Assembly (NCBI RefSeq): GCF_018143015.1
Contig: NC_054753.1
Location: 33,455,292-33,519,291 of the forward strand
Reading direction: 5' to 3'
Length of the DNA: 64,000 nucleotides
From: Lytechinus variegatus
Taxonomy: Eukaryota; Echinodermata; Echinoidea; Temnopleuroida; Toxopneustidae
Both the position numbers and the translations under genes were made by a program. Below, one piece after another: positions 27,190-40,070 of this stretch (its first letter is position 1; each line of letters opens with the position of its first letter). The notes under the pieces were generated by a model that searched no databases, had not been told where the DNA came from, and worked only from the letters and a program-made list of their open reading frames with translations.

Positions 27190-28480
27190 GCGTTCATTTA
27201 GCACAAAAGTGCAAAGTCTCATTTCCTGACCCGTTTAATTAACAAATTATAATACAAGTCCAAAGTCTTTATTCCAAACCCATTTTTTTTTAATTATAAT
27301 ATAAATCCAAAGTCTTTATTCCAGACCCGGTTGTTTCAAAAATAATAATATGAGCCCAAAGTCTTTATTCCAGACCCGGTTCTTTCAAAAATTATAATAT
27401 AAATCCAAAGTCTTTATTCCAGACCCGGTTGTTTCGAAAATAATAATATGAGCCCAAAGTCTTTATTCCAGACCCGGTTGTTTAAAAAATAATAATATGA
27501 GCCCAAAGTCTTTATTCCAGACCCAGTTGTTTTTGAAAATTATACTATAAATCCAAAGTCTTTTTCCAGACCCTGTTGTTTCAAAAATTATAATATAAAT
27601 CAAAAGTCTTTATTCCAGACCCGGTTGTTTAAAAAATAATCATATGATCCAAAAGTCTTTATTCTAGACCCGATTGTTTCAAAAATGATAATATAAGTCC
27701 AAAGTCTTTTCTCCAGACCCGGTTGTTTCAAAAATTATAATATAAATCCAAAGTCTTTTTCCAGACCCTGTTGTTTAAAAAAATTATGATATAAATCAAA
27801 AGTCTTTATTCCAAACCCGATTGTTTCAAAAATGATAATATAAGTCCAAAGTCTTTATTCCATACCCGGTTGTTTAAAAAATGATAATGCAAGTCCAAAG
27901 TCTTTTTCCAGACCCTGTTGTTGCAAAATCATGATATGAATCCAAAATCTTTATTCCAGACCCGGTTGTTTAAAAAATGATAATGCAAGTCCAAAGTCTT
28001 TTTCCAGACCCTGTTGTTGCAAAATCATGATATGAATCCAAAATCTTTTTTCGAGACCCGGGTGTTTAAAAAAAATCATGATATAAATCCAAAGTCTTTT
28101 TTCCAGACCCGGTTATCTCAAAAATTATAATTTTAGTCCCAAATGAGATACATTAATGATATTCCAGTGGAATAAAAATGAAAATCGAGCTTAGTCTTTT
28201 CTCCAAACGCTAATGGTAAATTTAAAATCAAGCATAGTCTTTGCTCCAGACCCGTAACTAAAAGCTGAAACTTTATAGTAATGTGTTTATATGGCACAAA
28301 AATGCGAAATCTTTTTTCCAGACCCGGTTAATTAAAAAATTATAATATAAGTCCAAAGTCTTTTTTTCCAGACCCATTTATTTCAAAAATTATAATAATT
28401 ATAAAAAAACAAAGACCCACAATCCTATTTATGTTGAATAACATGGAAATGTAGCGTAGTCTTTCTGTCAGACCCAGTTA
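27190..28480 (+). repeat. Inner domain of X, left arm
   Basis: About 25 units of roughly 48 bases: CCAAAGTCTTTATTCCAGACC, CGGTTGTTT, then an A/T-rich spacer (CAAAAATTATAATATAAAT). Some units have a shortened TTTTTCCAG. It is inverted relative to 31200-33437. Confidence 0.92.
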
Positions 28481-28485
28481 TAAAA

Positions 28486-29089
28486 GTCATTAAAAACACA
28501 ACAACAACAACAAAACAAAGACCTCTTCAGAAAAATGTTGATTTGAATCAATAGAGAAAAATCAGACAAGCACAATGCTGAAAATTTCATCAAAATCGGA
28601 TGTAAAATAAGAATGTTATGACATTTCAAAGTTTTGTTTATTTTTAACAAAATAGTTATATGAACGAGCCAGCTACATCCAAATGAGAGAGTCGATGATG
28701 TCACTCACTCACTCTTTCTTTTGGTTTTCATTGTTTGAATTATACATTATTTCAATTTTCACGAATTTGACGATTAGGACCTCCTTGCCTAAAGCACAAA
28801 TGTTAAAATAATAAATTTCCACGTGTTGCAGGGAGGAATGAAACTTCATTTCACATGACAATGACGAGAAAATACAAAAGAAATAGTGAGTGAGTGATGT
28901 CATCAGTTCCTCATTTGCATACCGACCGAGATGTGCATATAACTGTTTTGTGAAATGAAGCGAAACATTAAAATGCCATAACTTTCTTATTTTACATCCG
29001 ATTTTGATGAAATTTTCAGTGTTATGCTTGTTGAATTTTTCTCTTTTTATTCATATCAAGTTTTTGTTGGGGTGGACTTGTCCTTTAAA
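28486..29089. mobile_element. Foldback MITE with TTAA-type ends, copy 1 (in centre of X)
   Basis: About 600 bp, nearly palindromic: the first ~90 bases (TTGAATCAATAGAGAAA, GACAAGCACAATGCTGAAAA, TCATCAAAATCGGAT) are mirrored by the last ~90, which end GGGGTGGACTTGTCCTTTAAA. The left terminus is eroded. A better preserved copy lies in the TRIM copy 2 intron at 57983-58579. Confidence 0.8.
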
Positions 29090-29097
29090 AAAAATAA

Positions 29098-29290
29098 TTT
29101 CTTGTATATTCCTTCCTTTTTTCTTTGAAAACACCTAAATAACAAAACATTAAAATACATATGAAAAAAACTGAGAAATAAGATATCAGTAAACAATAGG
29201 GGGATTACTTCCCGAAAACGATAAAGTTGTTGATTGACGATCTATGATATATTATATAAAAGAAAAATATTCTAACAAGAGGGGATAACC
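29098..29290 (+). repeat. ~190-bp direct repeat, left copy
   Basis: TTCTTGTATATTCCTTCC through GGGGATTACTTCCCG, GTTGTTGATTGACGATCTATGA and AAGAGGGGATAA recurs at 30106-30290 in the same orientation, flanking the element at 29401-30091. Confidence 0.85.
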
Positions 29291-29400
29291 ATTCCATTCC
29301 ATGTTTTTATTTGGCAATAAGTCATGATTGACTATTTTTGCCACCCACTGTATTAGAAGTAGGGTAACAATTTTATTTAGTATTATTTTTATTACTTCTT

Positions 29401-30091
29401 TTTGTCTCACCTGCATAGCAGAGTGAGACTATAGGCGCTGCTTTTCCGACGGCGACGGCGGTTTTTGAGTTTTTGAAATGACATCATAACTTAGAAAGTA
29501 TAAAAACCTAGTTCATGAAACTTGGCCATAAGGTTAATCAAGTATTACTTAACATCCTATTAGAGTTTCACGTCACATGACCAAGGTCAAAGGTCATTTA
29601 GGGTCAATGAACTTAGACCATGTTGGGGGAATCAACATCAAAATCTTAACCTGAGGTTAAGATTTTGAAATATCATCATAACTTAAAAAATATATAGACC
29701 TAGTTCATTAAACTTGGACATAAGGTTATTCAAGTATCACCAAACATCCTGCATAAGTTTTACGTCACATGACCAAGGTCAAAGGTCATTTAGGGTCAAT
29801 GAACTTTGGCCGAAATGGGTTTTTTTTGTTGAATTACCATCATAACTTTGAAAGTATGTTGGTCTAGTTCATAAAACTTGGACATAAGAGTAATCAAGTA
29901 TCACTGAAAATCCTGTGTGCATTTTAGGTCACATGACCAAGGTCAAAGGTTAATGAACTAATAATAGTAAAAAATAAGAGTAACCAAGTATCACCTAACA
30001 TCTTATGCGAGTTATAGTACTTTTCAAAGTCAGCACTGCTGCTATGTTGAATCGCGTGATGCAGGTGAGACGGTCAGAGGCATTCCACTTG
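29401..30091 (+). mobile_element. Repetitive element with GTCTCACCTGCAT ends and internal ~180-bp repeats
   Basis: GTCTCACCTGCAT at 29404-29416 is mirrored by ATGCAGGTGAGAC at 30059-30071. The interior has three diverged tandem units that contain CATAACTT, CTAGTTCAT.AAACTTGG, CACATGACCAAGG and AGGTCAAAGGTCA. No coding region. It looks like a non-autonomous DNA transposon of a kind common in marine invertebrates. Confidence 0.65.
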
Positions 30092-30105
30092 TTTATTATT
30101 ATTAT

Positions 30106-30290
30106 TTCTTGTATATTCATTCCTTTTTTTATGAAAAAACAACTTTAAACACATATAAAACAAAAAACTGAGGAATAAGATATCAGCACACAATATGGGG
30201 ATTACTTCCCGTAAACGATAAGGTTGTTGATCGACGATCTATGAGATATTATATAAAAGAAAATCATTCTAGCAAGAGGGGATAAAGTTT
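30106..30290 (+). repeat. ~190-bp direct repeat, right copy
   Basis: Counterpart of 29098-29290, with scattered differences. The pair may mean the central element was captured by a duplication, or that X carries a tandem segment. Confidence 0.85.
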
Positions 30291-30639
30291 CAACAAGTTC
30301 TTCGGTACTTTAAATTTTCAGTGTACCAAGCACCATTTGTAATATATTCAGCATTTTTTTTATTAGTTACAATTCCAATAATCTCAGTGGCCTAAGATAT
30401 ATTTTCTGGGGTTATATTGACCCGTTAAGTAAAGAGAGAGAGAGGATTTATGTGATCAAGAAGTGATAAGATAGGAAAAAAAACTGATTTGAAATGACTG
30501 AAAGAGAGACAGGCAAAGAAAGAAGAGCCCCCTCCCACACCCGTACCAGAGTTACGGAGTTAGGCTGTCCCGTCGGTGGATTCAGGTCCATCAACATCTT
30601 GAGGTTTAATCTTTCCAGGGGGCAAATGTGTGTGGGTGT
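30291..30639. other. Central non-coding part of X
   Basis: No gene or further repeat recognised, apart from GA-rich runs near 30435-30530. Confidence 0.45.
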
Positions 30640-30812
30640 GTGTGTGTTTGAGTTTTGTCAGACGTGTCTCAATCATATATGATTATTTACGTCTGGGACC
30701 GACCTTTAACGTCACCATCCGAAAGACGTGACCAGGGCTCGAACCTCGAACCTCTGCATCAATTTGTAACTTCCCCACATAGCTTGGATTACAGGCGCAC
30801 AACGCCCAGTCT
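30640..30812 (-). mobile_element. SINE with 7SL-like head
   Basis: On the minus strand the head reads GGGCGTTGTGCGCCTGTAAT, CCAAGCTATGTGGGGAAGTT, then GCAGAGGTTCGAGG. The order GGGCG, GCCTGTAATCC-AGCTA, GGG.AG, GAGGTTCGAG follows the start of animal 7SL RNA. A second TTCGAGCCC resembles a pol III B box. The body contains TTTCGGATGGTGACGTTAAAGG and GGTCCCAGACGT, and the element ends near a CA-rich tail (30627-30650). Whether the head comes from 7SL or tRNA needs an alignment. Confidence 0.55.
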
Positions 30813-31029
30813 TTAAATATGGTGTAGTCTTTGCTCTAGACCCATGCAGTTATTTCAAAATAGGAAATTATTAGAAACGATAAAAACAGACAAACTATAC
30901 TAACAAAGACGCCACAATATCATTGATGTAGAATAACGTTGTTGTTGTTGTTGTTATTTTGGGTTTTTAAGGCGCGTAGCATTCAGATCTGAATATTTAC
31001 ACACTTTTATTAATTTGACGTTTTTGTGG

Positions 31030-31085
31030 TATTCAATTCAATTCAATTTTATTTATTTCACTTCCATCAAACAAAAACAAGTTGT
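31030..31085 (-). mobile_element. LINE 3' tail remnant
   Basis: On the minus strand GAAGTGAAATAAATAAAATTG leads into a GAATT pentamer array, the way many CR1/L2-like LINEs end. Only the tail is left. Confidence 0.45.
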
Positions 31086-31199
31086 ATACCAACTTACGGT
31101 ATGCCTTATCACAGGGTTTTATAGTTTGGGAGATGCTGGTGTCTAAGTTTTTAGATTAATCTTTTGCTTAATTTGTATTTTAAGAGAACTGGATGTGGG

Positions 31200-33437
31200 G
31201 TAAAGACAACTCTCTAAACCCAAGCATTTTAACTGGGTTTAATTTTAAAGATTGGTCTCAGCTTTGATTTTTTTTCAATATTTGTTTATCTTATAAATAG
31301 CTAGGTCTAGACGAAGGTCTAAGCATAATAATAATGTTATTCAACAGGAATAAGAATATGACAAAGTCTTATGTTTTTAAGATTGTTTGAATTAATTTGT
31401 AAATGACTGGGTCTGGAATAGAGACAACGCTCTAAACATGTGCTTTTGTACTTGGTCTTAATTTGGAGGATTGTTGGTTCTTAGATTCGTTGTTGGGGGT
31501 TGGGTTTTATTGTTTTTTTTATTCTTGAAATAATTGTGTCTGGAGGAAAGTCTACAATCGATCTCCATGTTATTCCACAGTAGTTACATTATTGGGTATT
31601 TGTTTTAGACAATTTTATTTTTAAATAATAACCAAGTCTGGAAAATGGACGTTTTCTTTGCAAATGCATAATTACAATGTTTTGTAGGGGTCTTAGTATT
31701 ATTATATTACAAGAGAATCTGGGTGTGGGGTACAGACATATTTTTTAATGGGTGTAAATTTTAAAAATTGGTTTTAGATTCGATTTTCTTTTTTAATTCA
31801 TTTCTTAGATAACCTGGTCTGGAGGAAAGAGTACGTTTTACAACTCATGTTATTCCAAGAGAATATGATAGGGTCTTATGTTAGAAGATTTTTTTCGTAA
31901 GTTTTGTAATGATTAGGTCTGGAATAAAGACAACATTCTAAACCTCTTTTTAACACATGTTCTTAGGTTCAAGGATTGCTTGGTATAAGATTTGGAGTTA
32001 TTTTAATTTTTACTCTTAGCCTTATTTTGAAAAAAACAAATGACTGGGTCTGGCTGAAAGACTACGCTATATGTCCATGTTATCCAGCATTAATAAGATT
32101 ATGGGGTCTTTATACGGTTTTTGTTGTTGTTGTATTGTTATTTACAATTTTTGAATAACAGGGTTTGGAGAAAAGGCTAAGCTCGATTTTCTTTTTTCCA
32201 CTGGAATATCATTATGGTATCTTAGTTTGGACTTATATTATAATTTTGAAATAACTGGGTCTCGAAAAAAGATTTTGGACTTACATTATAATTTTTAAAA
32301 CTACTGCGTCTGGAAAAAGACTGGACTTTTGTGCTATATGAAGGCATTACTATAGGGTTTTAGTTTTTAGTTTTAAATAACCGGGTCTGGAGAAAAGAAT
32401 ATGCTTGATTCTCAATTTACTCATAGCGCGTGTATTCACCATACGTTCAGTATAATTTAAAACAACAACAAAGACTTTGATTTCACCAGTTTTAATTAAC
32501 TGGGTCTGGAGAGAAGACTAGGCTCAATTCTCATTTTTATTCCACCGGAACATCATTATCGTATCTTAGTTTGGACTTCATAATATTTGAAACAATCGGT
32601 CTGGAATAAAGACTGGACTTATATTATAATTTTTTACACAACCAGGTCTGGAATAGAAACTTTGGATTTATATTATAATTTTTGAAACAACCGGGTATGG
32701 TGAAAAGACTTTGGACTTATATTATCATTTTTTAAACAATCGGGTCTGGAATAAAGACTTTAGGCTCATATGATTATTTTTTAAACAACCGGGTCTGGAA
32801 TAAAGACTTTGTACTTATATTATTATTTTTTAAACAACCGGGTCTGGAATAAAGACTTTTGATTTATATTATAATTTTTGAAACAACCGGGTCTGGAAAA
32901 AGACTTTGGATTTATATTATAATTTTTGAAACAACCGGGTCTGGAGAAAAGACTTTGGACTTATATTATCATTTTTGAAACAATCGGGTCTGGAATAAAG
33001 ACTTTGGACTTATATTATTATTTTTAAACAACCGGGTCTGGAATAAAGACTTTGGATTTATATTATAATTTTTGAAACAACAGGGTCTGGAAAAAGACTT
33101 TGGATTTATATTATAAGTTTTTAAACAACCAGGTCTGGAGAAAAGACTTTGGACTTATATTATCATTTTGAAACAATCGGGTCTGGAATAAAGACTTTAG
33201 GCTCATATGATTATTTTTGAAACAACCGGGTCTGGAATAAAGACTTTTGGCTCATATTATTATTTTTGAAACAACCGGGTCTGGAATAAAGACTTTGGAT
33301 TTATATTATAATTTTTGAAACAACCGGGTCTGGAATAAAGACTTTGGATTTATATTATAATTTGTTAATTAACCGGGTCAGGAAAAGAGACTTTGCACTT
33401 TTGTGCTATATGAACGCATTACTATACGATTCTAGTT
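31200..33437 (-). repeat. Inner domain of X, right arm
   Basis: Inverted counterpart of 27190-28480. From about 32230 to 33400 the ~48-bp units (AACAACCGGGTCTGGAATAAA, GACTTTGGATTTATATTATAA) are regular. From 31200 to 32230 they are longer and degenerate but keep GGGTCTGGA.AAAGAC cores. The last bases before Y1 (GAACGCATTACTATACGATT) mirror 27167-27195 in the left arm. Confidence 0.9.
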
Positions 33438-34099
33438 CAGGGCCCTGTTGCATAAAAGTTTATGTATTGATTTATGTCATGATTTATGTCACGATTTATG
33501 TCATATAGCATAAATCATGACATAAACACAAATATTGACATAAATCCGTTGCATAAAGCTTTATGTCTTAAATCACGACATAAAATCATGACATAAATCC
33601 ATTTGAATGACATAAATTTATGTCGTGATTAAAATCAAGACATAAACGGCGGCTTTCTGCAATAAGTGACTTAAGGGTAATTTTACGATCATTTTCTATA
33701 ATTATGCCCTCTGTAATTTGATGATATTTTGAGTTTTACTTGGACTTTCGAAATAATGTTTGTGTCATTGGATAGCATATGATGTATTCTTTCAATATTT
33801 GAAAAACGAACAATCATAAATCTTTCCCTTATTTTTATAAGCAAAACTAGGCCTAAGCATAATAGTTAATGTGTTTACTTCGTTGAGGATAGGACATTTT
33901 CCTTAGAATGATGACATAATTTATATCAACGCCACATATTTTTCAAGCACCACCCTACCTCCCAAAATGATGATAATAACTCTGACTTTCAGTCTAGAAT
34001 CGCCCCTTTTGTGCTTAATTCAAATGTGATTAAAAAAGAAATTGGTATATACATTGGGTGATTTCAAGTCCAGTGTTGGCGTTGGTATTGGAATTTGAA

Positions 34100-34640
34100 T
34101 TGCTTCCCGTAGGTTTAAAATCTATTTTGTGTGTCAGAAATCATGTTGCCATGGTAACGGCAAATTATATGATATAAAATTGGTAAAAAAACTTTCAGAT
34201 TTAATTACTAGATACTACTATTACTATTACTACTTCAACCAATTCGCATGAAATTTTGTTTACATATTGAGTTTGAGGTGAAGATGTGAGAGACACATAT
34301 TTTGTGTGTGTCGGAAATCATGTTGCCATGGTTACCACATACTATTTGCCCTAAATTAGGTAAAAATATATTGGTTCCTGCTTCTTGGTTAGTTTAAACC
34401 AATTCTCATGAAATTTGGCTCACACATTGGTCTCGAGGTAAAAATGTGCAGGACATATTTTTTAATGTGTCGGAATCGTGTTGCCATGGTAACAATATAT
34501 GTGTCAAAAATTAGGCAAAATCTTGCGGTTCAAACTACTTCATCAGTTATGCTCATGGCTTGCTCGTGGAGGTCTTGGGTAAAGATTGGCAAGACATATT
34601 TTTTTCATAGTTTGAAACTGTTGCCATTGTAAGTTTGTAA
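34100..34640. repeat. Internal tandem repeat of Y1 with X-box-like palindromes
   Basis: Three units of ~160-177 bases share TGTGTCGGAA.TC.TGTTGCCATGG and ACCAATTCTCATGAAATTTG. GTTGCCATGGTAAC lies at 34145-34158 and 34480-34493, with a variant at 34322-34335. These match the RFX-factor X-box consensus GTNRCC-(0-3)-RGYAAC. The same array is in Y2 (from about 43400) and Y3 (from about 50070). Confidence 0.8.
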
Positions 34641-34999
34641 CGGCTAAGGGCAAGGGTATTTATCACCTTCATTGATAGTTCTAGTTTAATTTTCCTTCCC
34701 CGCAACAAAGTGCATATAGGACGTGCCTCGTTCATTTCATCATCCTTTTTAATATCGCCTTTTCTTTGTTAATTTTCTTTATTCAGGTTCATAGTCTAAA
34801 ATGGTAGGCCTACAGGAAATACGAATTGTAATTTAAAAGAGGAAAGAAAAAGGAAATATGAAAAGGTCATCAAAATTGATAATTCATAGGTCATCCAATT
34901 CTTTTTCGAAAATCTCAGATGCAGCTTCCCGCTTGCATTATTCATCTAGTTCTTAGTTAATAGTCTCGTTGGAGAAAGAAAGGGAGCATTATCATGAAA

Positions 35000-37900
35000 A
35001 ATTCGGTCTGACAAAAGAAAGGAAAAGAAAAAAAGTGAAATATGATATATGCTATTTCATATCATATCAACATCTATCACAAAGTTAGATTTTGTATTAC
35101 AAAGTTAAAATGTTTGCTCACTCGCAGTTTTTATAAATTTCGTCCTTTATGCCATGTCTGCCCCATAACAATTTAGATTTCCAAAGCCCCTAATTGAAAG
35201 AAAACTCCTTCACAGAGAACAGTATTTGTGTCAGTCATCCCCAAACCATGAACACCGATTGACAACCATGCATATATCCCTGTAATCAATGATTATTATT
35301 TTTTCTTTATAATTTCAATTTTGTATTATATAAGCATGTCATGGAACCACCTTGCCAGTGCACTTGCGGCGAGGGTTACAAACGTGGAAGCACAATGGGG
35401 GAATTTCTTCAAGAAAATATTTGACATGAAAAAAAACAAATAAACAAGCCTAAATAAAAACGAAGAGACGGGGTTTAATCCGTGCCAAAAACTGGCCATT
35501 AGAGATGGGGCGATGGGGGGGGGGGTCCACTTTCGAATATGCTCACTTATTGCCCAAAATTCCAAGAGGAGTGCACATGAGGGGCCACTACTCATCACGG
35601 CTTTGTGCCTTAATTGGGACACGTTCATACCACCTGTATCCCTTAATCCATACCTCAGTCACCAATCATTTATATTTATTCATCTTTGAGCACCTGGCAA
35701 TTTTCTTTCTATCTTTTTCTCATCAAATGTAACCCCCCCCCCAAAAAAAATGCTTTATCCTTTTATCGCTTTCATTATCTCCCTCCCTTCGAGATTAGGC
35801 CACTATCATTCACGCAATTTATCTAACCAATTCTCTATACATCTCTCTATCTCTGTTAATGACTCCTTCACATTTAAACTTTTTCATTTCCCTTCTCCCA
35901 TTCTAATTCACCTCGCCCCCGCTTTCTCACTATTACTTATACAGTGTAATCTTTGCATCTCTACATAGATCTATCTCATTTTCATTTCTCGCCCTCAATC
36001 AATTACTTTCCAAATTTGACAATTCATGGGACAATATTTAGAGTTTATAAAAATAATCCTACAATATTCTACAAATATTAATTACTATTTTTAGTAGGGA
36101 AACAAGTGTGTTTTGAGGGGCAAATCATATTTTGACCACACCCACCCCCCCCCCCCGATTCAATAAAAGCAACAAAGAGATGAAGCAAAAAGAATGACAT
36201 TTTATGTAAATTTATTACTTTACAAATAAATACACACTAGAAATTTGTGAAACAATTTTATCTTGTCACCTGTCCTATGACTTTATAAACATGATTAAAA
36301 GTGGAACATGGATTTAAATAAAATGTATTTTTCATATCATTATATATCATATTATTCATAGATATTTCCACTTAAAAGAGATGAGGATTTCTGTAATATC
36401 ATGAAGAGGAACTCACAGTGTTGTAATTTATTCTTCTCCTTTTTTCCTCTTCCACCCCTCTTCTTTTTCTTCTTCTCTTCCTCCCCTCTTCTTTTCTTCT
36501 TCTCTTCCTCCTTCTTGGTTGTCTTCTTTTCTACCTATTGTTCATTTGTATTATCATGACCTATTATCATTAACATTATAATAATTTTATGATAATCATA
36601 AAATATATCCACAATGTCAATATAATGATTATTTTCTTTGAAAAAATGAAAATTAGTACTTTTGTTAATGTTCAAATTTTTAAACCGTTTTTAGGATACT
36701 TGAGGGTGAACAGTAATTTAGTTCCCTTGCCAGGTGCTACCAGGTCCATGACGTCACCTCTTCAACAGTCTTGACTCTTGAACAATCTGAAATAAGAAGA
36801 ATCGGTGAAAACAACTTTAGCAACTCAACTTGATAACAGTAAAGTGTTCACATACATTTACATGTATGATGTATCTCTAAAAGATTATGAAAGAGCCTTT
36901 TGAGATTGCAATCACAGACATAATTAAAAAAAATATAGAATGTTAAATGAAACTTGGGTAAATAGCTTTCGAATATCATTTTTTATATACTTATAATTAA
37001 AGTCAGAATATATTTAATTTCAATCAAGTCATTTGTGAAAATTTTCATATGTGGTGTTACTTGAAAATATACCCTTCTACTACTACTATTTATTCTTAAA
37101 TGCACTTAAATTGCGTTTATGCTTGTAAGCTCTCATTGTTAGCCTCTTTGTTGAGATTCTAATAAAAAATATAAATCAACTGAATCTGAATCTCTTGCAA
37201 AAGTTAAGTGGAAAATAATTGTTACAATAGTATAGATCCAATAGCCTTCCTAGATTTTGTTTTCACTTTGACGAGTTGCAATGTTGTTGCTCTTACATTT
37301 TTTGTGAATGCATTCCATAATAATATCATTAATTGAAATATTAAGAGGGCTCAGTTGCCAATTGAAACTTGAATTTCTATAAAAATTCACGAGATTCATA
37401 TTGTCCATTTTTGTGAGTAAAATTAAGATGTATTTATTACAAGATGTGGATGAATTTTAAGAGATTCATATTTGAAAATTACTAGAACAGGACATCACAT
37501 TTGCAACTGCTCTTAAGAATAATAAATTAGACAAGAATAAATATTACCGTACAGTAGTATACTTGTATTTACAAGTAGAATATTCAATAAACACAACTTT
37601 ATATAAAGACTCACCTTCATACTAGAAGCTTGACCCCCTGATCCAAAGAGAAATTTCTTATTCAATCGCAGACAGTGGTAGAGTGTCTGGACTTCCCTCT
37701 CCTTCCAGTTGCTGTGCCCCTTTCTCTCTTTACCTCTTCTCACCGTTTGTGTGGGTCACCTGTTAAAAAGTGAATACCAAATTTTTCATATAGTAACAGA
37801 TGAAAATGAATTCATATTTACATTTTGTATAAACAACAACAACTGAAGTCCCTTCTTTAAAAAATATATTTTTATCATTACAGATTTTGTCAAATATATT

Positions 37901-39050
37901 TGACAGGGGTGTTGGTACAGTTATACAGAATATTTTATTTTAAGGCAAATGAGGTATAGTCTTTCAACCTTGAAATGGTTTGATGAACATACTAAGAATC
38001 GGGATTCAAATTTGAACCTTAGGGGTTGGTACAATAAGGGTTGCTAATGAGAGCAATTATACCCATTTGTGCACCTTTATGGGTGTAGCATAAGTTATAT
38101 TAATCATCATATAGGGCGCAGATTTGAACCATATAATTGAGGTTAAAAATTTGAACATCTTTAATCTTTAAGTATTATGCACCTTAAAAGGTTGAATGTT
38201 GCCCCTTTTATTGGGCAAACGAACTTTATGGGTGCAAACAAAAACAAGGCCACTTTTTTTGCACCTTTTATCACTTACTAAGGAAAGTACAAGTGATTCA
38301 TTTAGGCTTCATTTTTTTTATGTTAGAAAAATGATTTACACACTCAATGTATGAATACTACTAGTGAAGATAGGTTTTGATAAGTAATTGTAGGCCCTAT
38401 AATTCTATTATTCATACAATTAGGGATTTTCTTTACTTCAAATTGCCAGTTTTTGTTTTCTAAAAAATCACCCCTTTAGTAACTGATCTAAAAGAAATTC
38501 TCTTTACAGTAAATAGGTAAAAGGAATAGAATATACTATGAGGAGTTCTTAATAACAGTCATCAAGAGAATTTAATTTGTCATGGTTATTTTTATTCACA
38601 GATCAGAAACCAAATCCTGTAGTTACCAGTAATTGAAATGCCTTTTCTCCAAGCATATTATTTGTGCACTGATTTGAAAATTAATAGAAATTAATCCATC
38701 ATAGATGTACATTAATATCTTTATTAGATATTAACATACAACATAGTCATCAGTTTTTCGTGAAGTTACATGTCTTTTCAATTCAGTGTTTAACTTAATT
38801 AGTTCAGTGTGAAATTTGTCCCCCCCCCCCCCCCTCCTTTACCTTCCTGTTCAGTAGTCTCCATTCTTCATTAACACAGGGGGTGACCCAGGAATTTCTA
38901 AATTATTTTATCACCTTTATTACACACCAATCACTTTGTTGTTTTTTCTGAATGAAGAGGGAACCCCCCCCCTTGCTGCTAGGGTCTTATACTCTACACA
39001 TGTTATTGAAGTGCACATCTACCAACTAATAAATCATCTAGGCCTCTACT
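35000..39050. other. Non-coding body of Y1
   Basis: About 4 kb with no convincing reading frame: homopolymer C runs (35730, 36150, 38820), CT-rich runs near 36440-36520 and AT-rich stretches. All short frames here recur in Y3 and most are broken in Y2, so I see no sign of coding constraint. Confidence 0.6.
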
Positions 39051-39179
39051 CCTGGCACTAGAAACTAATATCATATTAGAGCTAGACACCCTATTCCATA
39101 GCTCTATCATAAACCCAGGGGGCTCCATCACCGTAGCGTCGGCAGCGGAGGACTCGTCTCCCAAAGGTCTAAGTTACAA

Positions 39180-40070
39180 CCTACACATATACTAGATTGT
39201 ATTTGAATTTTGATGTCAGAGTTAAAAAGTCAGGCTAAAGATTAGACATAGAATAGATCTAAAGTAACTTTTGTAGTTCTAGTAGATCTATGTTACTTGT
39301 TTCATATAAATGATATATAGGCCCCACAAATGATTAGTTTACTAATGATGTAAACACAATTTTGGGGCCCTGAGCTAGATCTATTCTAGATCTCTTGTAT
39401 TGCTAAACTAGATTAGGTCTCGATTTTGATCTATTAATAAAAATATGAATGGAAGGAGCCCCAGCCAGACTCAGTCCAGGGGCAGGGCTGCACTACCTCA
39501 TTCACTGGCCAGGACCAAGGCCCAAACCAGGGTAGGCCTAGACTAGAGTCTAGACTAAATTGTAGGGCCAGCTCAGCTCACCTAAGTAACTAAGACAAGT
39601 TAAACTTAGATTTTTTTAGAGCTAGACTAAGTCTAAATTAGACCCTAGACTTGATCTAGTCCTAGATAGAAAACTATACAATAGATCTAGGTTGGTTGGT
39701 GTTGGAGTTGAGTTGGCGCTCTTCAATCTGGTAGATTATCTGCGCCAATCTAGATCTAGACTAGCACTTAATAAAGGGGCCAAGCTTTTACTTGCTAGGG
39801 CCTGGCCCTGCATTGACACTGACAGTGACATGCCTAAATTATTTTAAGGGTTTTTTTTTTTAATCTCCGAACATAGGCTCAGCACAACTAATTATTTAGG
39901 CCTGGTCTAGGCCCTCACGGTGAGTGACAGAGCTGTTTTGTATAGACTCTAGAGTGTCTAGTCTAGACTTCTAGTCTAATCTTAGACAGTTCGGCTCTAA
40001 GTCTAACGTTAGACTAGGCCTAACGAGTAATGTTAACATAGGGCCTAGGCCCTAGATCTTTCCAGGAAGA
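39180..40070. repeat. CTAG-rich tract of Y1
   Basis: CTAGA, TCTAG and AGATCTAG words recur at very high density, e.g. TCTAGACTAGAGTCTAGACT near 39540, and often form small palindromes. It is present in Y2 and Y3 too. Confidence 0.7.

Noticed and set aside
37513-37743. 76-residue minus-strand frame, repeated at 53446-53676
   Set aside because: It is the same in Y1 and Y3 only because the copies are young; it is disrupted in Y2 and shows no domain.
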